IMG/VR virus record: IMGVR_UViG_3300042484_000592
Location: 1-21,618 of that record
Direction: 5' to 3' (one strand)
DNA length: 21,618 nt
From: a virus
Part shown: positions 14,126 through 19,596 of the stretch, in pieces
How the letters are laid out: every line of letters starts with the position of its first letter
Numbering within the stretch: position 1 is the first letter of the stretch
The notes under the pieces: generated by a model
What the model saw: only the letters and a program-made list of their open reading frames with translations
Databases searched by the model: none
Told to the model about the DNA's origin: nothing
Position numbers and translations under genes: made by a program

Positions 14126-15538
14126 TTACAGAGCGTAACGATCACTCATTACAGTCTTAAGCATGATGCCTTCTGGAGTGAATTGATCCAAATCAGCGGC
14201 TAGCAAGCTAGTCATGATTGATGGACTGAATCCACTTACCAATGCGGCACCACTCTTGTCTGCCTTAACAGGTACGTTGTCTGAACTGTTTAGGTTCCAG
14301 AAAACAATCTGTGGCACAGTGTAACCTGCATCTGCGAACTTGCGTTCGATCATTTGCATTGCTGTGTCGTCGTAACGAGCACATTGGTTAAACTGCATGT
14401 CTGACAAGATTAGCAACATGCCTGGCATGTCGCTAGCTGGTACTGAACCCTTAACTGCAACGCTTAGGATCTTGTCCATAGCGGCATGCAAGTTAGTGCT
14501 CATGTTCCAATCACTCTTGCTCATTTGAGCAACCTTGTCAACAATGTTACCCTTTAGAGTAACAAGTTGTGGCTTGTCTGAGAAAGTCAAGAAAGTGTCC
14601 TTGAACACACCCTTGTTCTTGTCTGCTAGGTACAAGCCCAAGCTGATTGAAACATCCATGCAAGTTACATTAGTGTTCTTTCCTGCTGGGCAAGACATAG
14701 AACCACTAACGTCTACAATTGGCATGATGCTAGCATCACCCACGTAGTTTGGCAAGCTGTCCCATTGTGCGATCACATGGTCAGTTTCTGTCTTGTCAAA
14801 AGTTGCACGGTAGCTACCGATCACTCCCTTCAACACGTCATGTGGGAAGATTGCGCTGGCGTTAACCTTAACAGTCTTATCACCACTTACCAACTTGGCA
14901 ACATACTCAGCAAACGCTGGGCTGTGACGGTTGAATGCCTTCTTGTATAGTCGAGACGCTACAGAAGGAACGTGACTGAAGTTGATGTTGTCCCAATCTC
15001 CTGCACACATTTGGGTTTCAACAACCTTTGTAAGAGCCACAAGACTCTTACGGTATTGCTTTGGAGTCATGCCAAAGAAGGCACGAACTTCAGCGGCAAT
15101 TTGACCCTTACGTGGAGTCCACTTTGCAGCCAAACCGTTCTTAGCACGAAGGGCATCGCCCAACATACTATAAGCGGCTGACTTCAATACTGGTGATTGG
15201 AAGACAAAGATGTCATCCCAACGACCAACTTCTGGAACCTTGCGAAGCAAAGCCAAAGCGGCGTCTGGGTCACGCTTTTCTAGATGTACTAGAATGTCGC
15301 GGAACAATTGACGTTCACCTGCACCACCTCGGACATCACGTGCCCATTGTGCGATGCGTAGTGCAACGTCTGAGTTTTCCACATAAGCGGCTGTGAAGTC
15401 GCCTGTGATGTCCTTACCACGGCTTGCGCCGATTTTGTAGAACAAGTCAACACAAGACGAAGCTGTTGACTTACGAGCCTTCATACCGTTTGCAGTACGG
15501 GCTTCTTGATTTGCGATTGCGTTTACAAATGCGTTCAT
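14126..15538 (-). CDS. Ro60-like protein: TROVE/DUF2828-type helical domain plus vWA
   Basis: 470 residues. The N-terminal 260 residues are helical with the signature RDVRGGAGERQLFRDILVHL at about 67-86 and VPEVGRWDDIF at about 101-111, which fits DUF2828 (PF11443) and the related TROVE helical-repeat domain. The C-terminal domain is a von Willebrand A fold with an intact MIDAS: DVSGS (Asp276, Ser278, Ser280), Thr348 and LSD with Asp380. The same two-part architecture defines Ro60/Rsr proteins, ring-shaped binders of Y RNAs and misfolded RNAs. RNA binding here is inference. AAAGG lies eight bases before the ATG and directly abuts a pseudoknot element in the leader. Its base composition looks less AT-rich than its neighbours. 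Confidence 0.88.
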   Translation of the reverse strand: MNAFVNAIANQEARTANGMKARKSTASSCVDLFYKIGASRGKDITGDFTAAYVENSDVALRIAQWARDVRGGAGERQLFRDILVHLEKRDPDAALALLRKVPEVGRWDDIFVFQSPVLKSAAYSMLGDALRAKNGLAAKWTPRKGQIAAEVRAFFGMTPKQYRKSLVALTKVVETQMCAGDWDNINFSHVPSVASRLYKKAFNRHSPAFAEYVAKLVSGDKTVKVNASAIFPHDVLKGVIGSYRATFDKTETDHVIAQWDSLPNYVGDASIMPIVDVSGSMSCPAGKNTNVTCMDVSISLGLYLADKNKGVFKDTFLTFSDKPQLVTLKGNIVDKVAQMSKSDWNMSTNLHAAMDKILSVAVKGSVPASDMPGMLLILSDMQFNQCARYDDTAMQMIERKFADAGYTVPQIVFWNLNSSDNVPVKADKSGAALVSGFSPSIMTSLLAADLDQFTPEGIMLKTVMSDRYAL

Positions 15539-15550
15539 TTTAATTACCTT

Positions 15551-15610
15551 TACAGAATGTATTTTTTTCTCTATGCTTGAAAATTTAAAGTTGCTGTTAA
15601 CATTCTAAAA
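15551..15610 (-). ncRNA. Pseudoknot element copy 3, abutting the vWA ribosome site
   Basis: Minus strand starts TTTTAGAATGTTAACAGCAA and ends ACATTCTGTAAAGG. P1 pairs AGAATGT with ACATTCT; ACAG near the 5' side can pair with CTGT at the 3' side (H-type pseudoknot), sharing one or two bases with P1. An inner TTTTC/GAAAA hairpin fills the loop. The 3' strand runs into the AAAGG ribosome site of the vWA gene, so this copy could control its translation. Confidence 0.65.
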
Positions 15611-15615
15611 CTTTA

Positions 15616-15847
15616 AACAGGATGATCGTGCCAATTTGTTTATTATTCTGGTCTGGCCAATTACAGCACCCAGACCCTAGCAACATTCATGTTGCCTAGT
15701 TTGTGTTCTTCTGTACAAACATCATATTCCAGATTCTCTGGACCTATCTATTCCATCAGTGTCTATTTCTAGAAAACATTTCTGCCTGTCCTCCGACCAC
15801 CTTCTATAGCATTAAGATGTAGTTTAAATTGCTGTAGTCATCCAAAA
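15616..15847 (-). ncRNA. Pseudoknot element copy 4, expanded with internal hairpins
   Basis: Minus strand begins TTTTGGATGACTACAGCAA (15829-15847) and ends TCATCCTGTTT (15616-15626). P1 is GGATGA/TCATCC and P2 ACAG/CTGT. The about 200-base interior holds several good hairpins (plus-strand GGTCTGG/CCAGACC, CTAGCAACAT/ATGTTGCCTAG, CCAGA/TCTGG, AGAAA/TTTCT). No reading frame of note. A novel structured RNA is the best reading. Confidence 0.6.
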
Positions 15848-15848
15848 C

Positions 15849-16020
15849 TAACAGGATCGTTGTTGACTGCTTTTATTTTACACAGGCCATCACTCTGTGC
15901 TCGTTAGTCTTGTTTCAATAGACCCCTTCAACGCTCGGTGTTTTTACGCACTCCGCTCCAGTTTCTACCACAGTGTCTAACAGTTCATAGTATATGAATG
16001 TTGCTGTACCGATCCTAAAA
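15849..16020 (-). ncRNA. Pseudoknot element copy 5, expanded with internal hairpins
   Basis: Minus strand begins TTTTAGGATCGGTACAGCAA (16001-16020) and ends CGATCCTGTTAG. P1 is GGATCG/CGATCC, P2 ACAG/CTGT. Interior hairpins include plus-strand CACAG/CTGTG (inside GACT/AGTC), GTCT/AGAC and TTCAT/ATGAA. It is the first element behind the promoter at 16051-16079. Confidence 0.6.
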
Positions 16021-16050
16021 CTCTTTAGCATTGTTACTTGCTATGTGTCT

Positions 16051-16079
16051 ATTATAGTACATTTACTACGACTTGTCTA
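16051..16079 (-). promoter_or_regulatory. Promoter for the structured-RNA leader and vWA gene
   Basis: Minus strand TAGACA (16074-16079), 17 bases, TATAAT (16051-16056), within a gene-free stretch. Predicted start about 16044, giving a leader of roughly 500 bases that contains three pseudoknot elements before the vWA ATG. Between this promoter and the tRNA-Val end (16080-16109) I see nothing. Confidence 0.8.
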
Positions 16080-16109
16080 TTCATTTTGGTTAAATGAAAT
16101 AAACTATTT

Positions 16110-16184
16110 TGGTAGGACGTGACAGGTTCGAACTGCCGACCTTCTCCGTGTAAAGGAGACCTTCTACCGCTGAATTAACGTCCC
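16110..16184 (-). tRNA. tRNA-Val(TAC)
   Basis: Cloverleaf with acceptor GGGACGT/ACGTCCT, anticodon loop TTTACAC, T loop TTCGAAC and encoded CCA. Reads GTA (and other GUN) codons. It lies directly behind the omega-like gene, on the same transcript. Confidence 0.95.
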
Positions 16185-16189
16185 AAATC

Positions 16190-16459
16190 TCAATTTCTTG
16201 CAGTATGATCTTTTTGGTGAACATCTTTGAATTTAATTTTCTTCAAATATTCTTTACCAACAGATCCATCTTGTATATCAGTCAGTGCTGATATAATGCT
16301 GTAAACGTGTTCACGCTTGTCGCTTTCTTGATGCTGTCTTTTAATTTCTCTGGCTCTTTCAGTTGCAATCAAAACTAGATCAAATCGATTGCCTCCTACA
16401 CTTTCTACACATTTTTCAGTGTCAATGTTCGGGCCACGACTTAGTGTTTTTGATTTCAT
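16190..16459 (-). CDS. rpoZ: RNA polymerase omega subunit-like protein
   Basis: 89 residues. The segment GGNRFDLVLIATERAREIKR at about residues 22-41 matches the core of bacterial omega (GNRFDLVLVAARRARQ in E. coli), and the following helix with SALTDIQDGSVGKEYLKKI corresponds to the omega ALREIEEG region. Omega wraps the beta-prime C-terminus and helps assemble RNA polymerase; a phage version may replace the host subunit or adapt the enzyme (inference). GGAG lies five bases before ATG 16459, and an exact-consensus promoter is at 16480-16508. The C-terminus is short and charged, unlike the longer Glu/Ala tail of E. coli. Confidence 0.9.
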   Translation of the reverse strand: MKSKTLSRGPNIDTEKCVESVGGNRFDLVLIATERAREIKRQHQESDKREHVYSIISALTDIQDGSVGKEYLKKIKFKDVHQKDHTARN

Positions 16460-16479
16460 ATTAGCTCCATTAAAAATTA

Positions 16480-16508
16480 ATTATAACACATACTTAGCAG
16501 TGTGTCAA
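16480..16508 (-). promoter_or_regulatory. Sigma-70 type promoter for omega and tRNA-Val
   Basis: Minus strand TTGACA (16503-16508), 17 bases, TATAAT (16480-16485), exact consensus; predicted start about 16473, fourteen bases before the omega ATG. Confidence 0.93.
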
Positions 16509-16514
16509 CGGTAT

Positions 16515-16606
16515 TGGTACCAGCGGAGGGAATCAAACCCTCTCAAGAACGCTAATCTGGCGCTAAAAGGTTTATAAAACCTCTCTGACTGTCAAGTCTC
16601 GCTGGC
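16515..16606 (-). tRNA. Aberrant class II tRNA, anticodon read as TAT (or ATA)
   Basis: 92 nucleotides with encoded CCA. Acceptor GCCAGCG/CGCTGGT; anticodon stem GAGGT/ACCTT with loop TTTATAA, anticodon TAT if the stem is fully paired. A long variable arm (AGCGC/GCGTT) is typical of Leu, Ser or Tyr, not Ile. The D arm is reduced to GACT-TGAC-AGTC with no GG, and the T loop is TTTGATT (C56 replaced by T). Since G19-C56 normally pair, both halves of that contact are lost. It could be the missing tRNA-Tyr gone astray, an AUA decoder, or a non-decoding RNA. Confidence 0.65.
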
Positions 16607-16613
16607 AGTTGAT

Positions 16614-16687
16614 TGGAGCGGAGTGAGAGAATCGAACTCTCGACCGAAGATTGGAAATCTGCTGTTTTGCCATTAAACTAACCCCGC
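16614..16687 (-). tRNA. tRNA-Gly(TCC)
   Basis: Acceptor GCGGGGT/ACTCCGC, U73, anticodon loop TTTCCAA, T loop TTCGATT, encoded CCA. One mismatch in the anticodon stem. Reads GGA. Confidence 0.94.
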
Positions 16688-16693
16688 ATTGTT

Positions 16694-16769
16694 TGGTGGA
16701 GGTGACAAGGATCGAACTTGCTACATCCTGCTTGCAAAGCAGGCGCTCTCCCAAATGAGCTACACCCCC
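16694..16769 (-). tRNA. tRNA-Ala(TGC)
   Basis: Acceptor GGGGGTG/CACCTCC, anticodon arm CTGC-TTTGCAA-GCAG, T loop TTCGATC, encoded CCA. Position 3 is G and pairs with C70, so the usual G3-U70 Ala identity pair sits elsewhere (G4/U69 in my pairing); this deserves a check. Reads GCA. Confidence 0.93.
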
Positions 16770-16776
16770 GATATTC

Positions 16777-16953
16777 TTACTTCTTTTCTTCTTGAACAAA
16801 TGTAACTGTCTGTTTTGGTATTTCTTTCATCACCAAGGGAGGAGGTACCCAACGTTCTTTAGGCTCCTTTTTACCAAAAATATTATCAAAAGAAGCGTCA
16901 AACTCTTTTAGAGGTACGCTTTTTGGTCTTGGTCTTGATCCTTTTCCAGCCAT
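16777..16953 (-). CDS. 58-residue basic protein of a phage family
   Basis: Starts MAGKGSRPRPKSVPLKE at ATG 16953 and ends at TAA 16777. AGGAG lies seven bases ahead. The MAGKGSRPRP start followed by F...FD.IFGKK.P is a pattern I recognise from small proteins of aquatic T4-like phages; function unknown. It sits between tRNA-Pro and tRNA-Ala, so its mRNA is released from, or processed with, the tRNA transcript. Confidence 0.88.
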   Translation of the reverse strand: MAGKGSRPRPKSVPLKEFDASFDNIFGKKEPKERWVPPPLVMKEIPKQTVTFVQEEKK

Positions 16954-16970
16954 TTACTATCTCCTAAAAT

Positions 16971-17047
16971 TGGTCGGAGTACAAGGATTCGAACCTTGGA
17001 CCCCCTGGTCCCAAACCAGGTGCGCTACCAGGCTGCGCCACACTCCG
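16971..17047 (-). tRNA. tRNA-Pro(TGG)
   Basis: Acceptor CGGAGTG/TACTCCG, anticodon arm CCTGG-TTTGGGA-CCAGG, G37 as expected for Pro, T loop TTCGAAT, encoded CCA. Reads CCA. Confidence 0.96.
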
Positions 17048-17052
17048 AAACT

Positions 17053-17128
<76 letters not shown>

Positions 17129-17151
17129 GTAATCATACTTATTACTAACAT

Positions 17152-17227
17152 TGGTTGCGGGACTTGGATTTGAACCAAGGATGGCAAAGGCTTATGAGAC
17201 CTCGCTGGTGACCGGACCCTTCCCGCG
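17152..17227 (-). tRNA. tRNA-Met(CAT), initiator type
   Basis: Acceptor CGCGGGA/TCCCGCA leaves C1 and A72 unpaired, the hallmark of bacterial initiator tRNA, and the T loop TTCAAAT equals that of E. coli tRNA-fMet. Anticodon loop CTCATAA. The anticodon stem has G29-C41 and G30-C40 but a T31-G39 pair, so only two of the three initiator G-C pairs are present. The D arm is odd (GGT/ACC with a short CCGGTC loop, and A in place of U8). Encoded CCA. Initiation function is inferred from C1-A72. Confidence 0.88.
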
Positions 17228-17230
17228 ATA

Positions 17231-17367
17231 ACTTTATAGGTGCTCTCTGTCCGAATCGAACGGAATTGTCTAACTCCTTATCTTCCTAGGCCTTTCACGT
17301 ACGGGTCGACTTATACGCTTCTTATCGGTTGCTAGTGTAGTTAAACTTCAGAAAGCATTTATAAAGT
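17231..17367 (-). ncRNA. Structured spacer RNA with tRNA-like 3' half
   Basis: Between tRNA-fMet and tRNA-Asn. Ends pair over 17 positions: minus-strand ACTTTATA-AA-TGCTTTCTG with CAGAGAGCA-CC-TATAAAGT (one G-U, one 2x2 internal loop). Directly inside the 3' arm is TCCG-TTCGATT-CGGA, a perfect T-arm mimic, and the arm reads ...GAGAGCACC. No anticodon arm is evident in the about 70-base interior. It resembles half a tRNA on an extended acceptor helix. Function unknown. Confidence 0.6.
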
Positions 17368-17570
17368 GTCCGGCTACTCACACCACATGAGCCCCGGACT
17401 GAGCGGTTACTCTGTCCATAACATTTATTCTTATGGGAAGGTGTTAAACCTCACCTAATGCGTCTCCGGATTCCCTACACAGGATCGGAAGGCCATTGCA
17501 CTACAAACCTAGCACTCTTTATGGTGACTGCCCCACCCCCTTTGTATAACGGACAAGGGCGTCCGGGGTC
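17368..17570 (-). ncRNA. Multi-hairpin spacer downstream of tRNA-Asn
   Basis: No gene. Plus-strand helices: GTCCGG/CCGGAC (17368-17399) enclosing CTCA/TGAG, CCATAA/TTATGG (17416-17436), AGGTG/CACCT (17439-17456), and a GC-rich hairpin with CCCTTTGT/ACAAGGG at 17526-17570 next to tRNA-Asn. There is no T-run, so a terminator is unlikely. It could be one RNA with the 17231-17367 element. Confidence 0.5.
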
Positions 17571-17646
17571 TGGCTCCACAGCCTGGGTTCGAACCAGGGA
17601 CCAATTGATTAACAGTCAACTACTCTACCAACTGAGCTACTGCGGA
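17571..17646 (-). tRNA. tRNA-Asn(GTT)
   Basis: Acceptor TCCGCAG/CTGTGGA, G73, anticodon loop CTGTTAA, T loop TTCGAAC, encoded CCA. Reads AAC and AAU; a G34 that could carry queuosine. Confidence 0.96.
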
Positions 17647-17653
17647 ATAAATT

Positions 17654-17878
17654 TTACTTGTATACTAACACTGGCTGTTCTGGTGTGTTGGCATTTTTAT
17701 AAACTGTGCCGCTATTGCGATCTTTCTTTTCATGCTTAACAACAATCTTACTGCAAAGTTCTGCGTCAATCATTGCACGTTTCCATTGATGACGTTGATC
17801 TAAACTTTTAAATTTACTGAGAGCAAGACTTGTCTTAAGTGGCTTACTCATTTTATAATTGCTTGTGGGTTTTAACAT
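17654..17878 (-). CDS. 74-residue basic hypothetical protein
   Basis: Starts MLKPTSNYKMSKPLK; AGGA five bases before ATG 17878 supports this start over the internal Met. The middle (SKFKSLDQRHQWKRAMIDAEL) is a basic helix, the rest Lys-rich. No family recognised; nucleic-acid binding is possible from charge alone. It lies between tRNA-Ser(GCT) and tRNA-Asn. Confidence 0.75.
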   Translation of the reverse strand: MLKPTSNYKMSKPLKTSLALSKFKSLDQRHQWKRAMIDAELCSKIVVKHEKKDRNSGTVYKNANTPEQPVLVYK

Positions 17879-17897
17879 GTTTTTCCTTTTTAAAATT

Positions 17898-17987
17898 TGG
17901 CGGTGCGACTGAGACTCGAACTCAGAAACCGGCTTTCACCGATCGACGGATTAGCAATCCGCTCTAATACCATTATAGGACCGCACC
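17898..17987 (-). tRNA. tRNA-Ser(GCT)
   Basis: 90 nucleotides with long variable arm (CGGT/GCCGG region), acceptor GGTGCGG/TCGCACC, G73, anticodon loop TTGCTAA, encoded CCA. Reads AGC and AGU. Confidence 0.95.
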
Positions 17988-17996
17988 ATTTTTATT

Positions 17997-18087
17997 TGGT
18001 GGAAGATGTGAGATTCGAACTCACGGCCCGCTTTCGCGAACGTCGGTTTTCAAGACCGGTGCAATAATCCATCTCTGCCAATCTTCC
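17997..18087 (-). tRNA. tRNA-Ser(TGA)
   Basis: 91 nucleotides with long variable arm, acceptor GGAAGAT/ATCTTCC, anticodon loop CTTGAAA, T loop TTCGAAT, encoded CCA. Discriminator is A rather than the usual G73 of tRNA-Ser. Reads UCA. Confidence 0.93.
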
Positions 18088-18092
18088 TTATT

Positions 18093-18169
18093 TGGTGCCC
18101 TGGGAGAGACTCGAACTCTCAGCTTACGGCTTCTAAGACCGCTGTGTTTACCAATTTCACCACCGGGGC
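18093..18169 (-). tRNA. tRNA-Leu(TAG) with short variable loop
   Basis: Acceptor GCCCCGG/CCAGGGC (one mismatch), A73, Leu-type D loop (GAAATTGGTAAACAC), anticodon loop CTTAGAA, encoded CCA. The variable loop is only about five bases (AAGCT), whereas bacterial tRNA-Leu is class II with a long arm. Reads CUA. Confidence 0.9.
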
Positions 18170-18173
18170 TTTA

Positions 18174-18851
18174 TTAAACTAACTTGCCAAAAGCCCATAC
18201 ACGTTCTTTGCACCACCAGCATTCGCCGCAATGTGCATCTAACACTGTAAGACTTTCGCATGACCTTGTCATTGAATATAGATATTCAATGTCTAAAACT
18301 TTGTATAGTTTTGCTATTTCTTTTTTGTTTATATTGATAAACGGAGAAGCCACTGCTAATGGTAATTTAAAACCTTTAGCCTTTGGTCCAAATATATCAA
18401 TTAATTCTTCATCCTTAGACCAATAAGTTTTCCTTACCAACTCGCTATCAATGCCGCCTGCTGCCGCCACATTTTGTGTATCAAATTCAACGATCTCATC
18501 TTTAGGCGGAGGTCTTGTAAATCCAAAATACATTACATCAAGTTTTAATGTATCTACTACTAATTCTTTTTGGAATGTAGTAGTTAATTGTTTATTTTCA
18601 GCCCAGTGGGTTATAAAATATACATTTTTTTTGCCAGTTAGCTTCATAATTTCGTTTGTAATTTTCAAAGCATTCACTGGCTCTTGATTATGAGTCAAAC
18701 TGTTTCCACAAGAAATTATAGTGATTGGGGCAGTTATGTTCTTCATAATAATATAAAGCAATAACGCACTATCGACTCCACCAGATACAGCAACACCGAT
18801 ATTGCCGTTGTGTAGGTCAATATTCAAATTGTCAATTGTTATTGTTTTCAT
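18174..18851 (-). CDS. PP-loop ATPase, QueC-like
   Basis: 225 residues. The PP-loop SGGVDSALL begins at Ser23 and binds the pyrophosphate of ATP. At the C-terminus Cys198, Cys208, Cys211 and Cys214 in RSCES...HCGECWWCKER form a zinc site like that of QueC (7-cyano-7-deazaguanine synthase), and PFININKKEIAKLY resembles the QueC region before it. QueC makes preQ0, precursor of queuosine in tRNA and of deazaguanine DNA modification in some phages. The middle differs from QueC, so another PP-loop enzyme acting on tRNA (TilS or thiouridine type) remains possible. It lies inside the tRNA array behind tRNA-Glu. Confidence 0.75.
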   Translation of the reverse strand: MKTITIDNLNIDLHNGNIGVAVSGGVDSALLLYIIMKNITAPITIISCGNSLTHNQEPVNALKITNEIMKLTGKKNVYFITHWAENKQLTTTFQKELVVDTLKLDVMYFGFTRPPPKDEIVEFDTQNVAAAGGIDSELVRKTYWSKDEELIDIFGPKAKGFKLPLAVASPFININKKEIAKLYKVLDIEYLYSMTRSCESLTVLDAHCGECWWCKERVWAFGKLV

Positions 18852-18873
18852 TGTAAATTACTTATCTTTACAA

Positions 18874-18948
18874 TGGTACACCGTAGGAGAATCGAACTCC
18901 TCTTACCGCCGTGAAAGGGCAGTGTCCTAACCGATAGACGAACGGTGC
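18874..18948 (-). tRNA. tRNA-Glu(TTC)
   Basis: Acceptor GCACCGT/ACGGTGT, anticodon arm CTGCC-CTTTCAC-GGCGG, T loop TTCGATT, encoded CCA; discriminator A. Reads GAA. First product of the promoter at 18994-19022. Confidence 0.95.
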
Positions 18949-18993
18949 ATTTGTCTTTTAAATTTTTAATGAACATTTACTAACTAAGTCACT

Positions 18994-19022
18994 ATTGTAC
19001 AGTAACTTGCAACCTTTGTCAA
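18994..19022 (-). promoter_or_regulatory. Promoter for tRNA-Glu and the PP-loop gene
   Basis: Minus strand TTGACA (19017-19022), 17 bases, TACAAT (18994-18999). The TGA in TTGACA is the stop of the DUF3307-like gene. Confidence 0.82.
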
Positions 19023-19387
19023 TACAAAATGTATATTAAGAACAAATAAGTTAGCTGATGTGCCATTTGATCTAGGCCAAACTGATTCCAAAACATTGGC
19101 TTGGTCATGTCCCGTGTGCCGTACTTTATTTTTACGTAGTCAATGTGATAGTGGATCACGCTGTCAAAAATAGCCGCTATAATAATCCATCCAACATACA
19201 ATCCGTTAACATAAAAGCTGGCCACAAATAGTGCGGCCAGTGTTCCTATGCCATGTTCTAAACTGTGACTAATACCAACCCGGTCACCGTAAATGCCTTT
19301 TCTTGCAATTTGATCAGTGGACTGAATTACAAAATCCACAATCCAATGTTTGATCTGTAACCATGTTAATATTATTAGAATTTCCAT
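19019..19387 (-). CDS. DUF3307-like membrane protein
   Basis: 122 residues, three to four hydrophobic segments. The His/Asp pattern IKHWIVDFVIQ, ISHSLEHG, FDSVIHYHIDYVK and FGLDQMAHQLTYL fits DUF3307 (PF11750), small membrane proteins of unknown function found in bacteria and phages; the buried His and Asp residues suggest metal binding. A promoter at 19394-19422 puts the transcript start at or beside the ATG, and no ribosome site is present, so the mRNA may be leaderless. Confidence 0.87.
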   Translation of the reverse strand: MEILIILTWLQIKHWIVDFVIQSTDQIARKGIYGDRVGISHSLEHGIGTLAALFVASFYVNGLYVGWIIIAAIFDSVIHYHIDYVKIKYGTRDMTKPMFWNQFGLDQMAHQLTYLFLIYILY

Positions 19388-19393
19388 ATGCTT

Positions 19394-19422
19394 ATTTTAC
19401 ATTACCTTTTATGCAAAGTCAA
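19394..19422 (-). promoter_or_regulatory. Promoter placing the start site at the DUF3307 ATG
   Basis: Minus strand TTGACT (19417-19422), 17 bases, TAAAAT (19394-19399), followed by AAGCAT and the ATG at 19387. Confidence 0.78.
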
Positions 19423-19442
19423 GCATTATATATCACAATGTT

Positions 19443-19517
19443 TGGCGGGCCTTGAGAGGATCGAACTCCCACCCTCGGTTTCGAAGACCGAGATGATATC
19501 CATTTCACCAAAGGCCC
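19443..19517 (-). tRNA. tRNA-Arg(TCG)
   Basis: Acceptor GGGCCTT/AAGGCCC, G73, anticodon arm TCGGT-CTTCGAA-ACCGA, T loop TTCGATC, encoded CCA. Reads CGA. Confidence 0.96.
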
Positions 19518-19521
19518 AATG

Positions 19522-19596
19522 TGGTCCCGTTAACAGGAATCGAACCTGTATCTAATTCTTAGGAGGAACTTGTTCTATCCATTGAACTATAACGAG
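19522..19596 (-). tRNA. tRNA-Arg(CCT)
   Basis: Acceptor CTCGTTA/TAACGGG, anticodon arm AGTTC-CTCCTAA-GAATT, T loop TTCGATT, encoded CCA. Reads AGG. Its first base is the last base of the 17-base inverted repeat that closes the adjacent spacer. Confidence 0.95.

Noticed and set aside
15541-16109. GOLLD or ROOL type large phage RNA
   Set aside because: The size and tRNA neighbourhood are suggestive, but I cannot match any conserved sequence of those families and the region divides into three separately closed elements.
16572-16799. Open frame across tRNA-Gly and tRNA-Ala, and similar frames at 19750-19941, 20308-20553, 20622-20822 and 20865-21074
   Set aside because: They run through well-formed tRNA genes; phrases such as WRKESN or RIELV are translations of T arms.
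17477-17492. ACAGGATCGG on the plus strand, resembling the 3' side of the pseudoknot motif
   Set aside because: No matching CTGT plus CGATCC partner follows at higher coordinates, so the element cannot form.
17458-17739. Plus-strand frame of 93 codons across the 17.4-17.7 kb spacer
   Set aside because: It crosses tRNA-Asn and hairpin-rich spacer, with no ribosome site.
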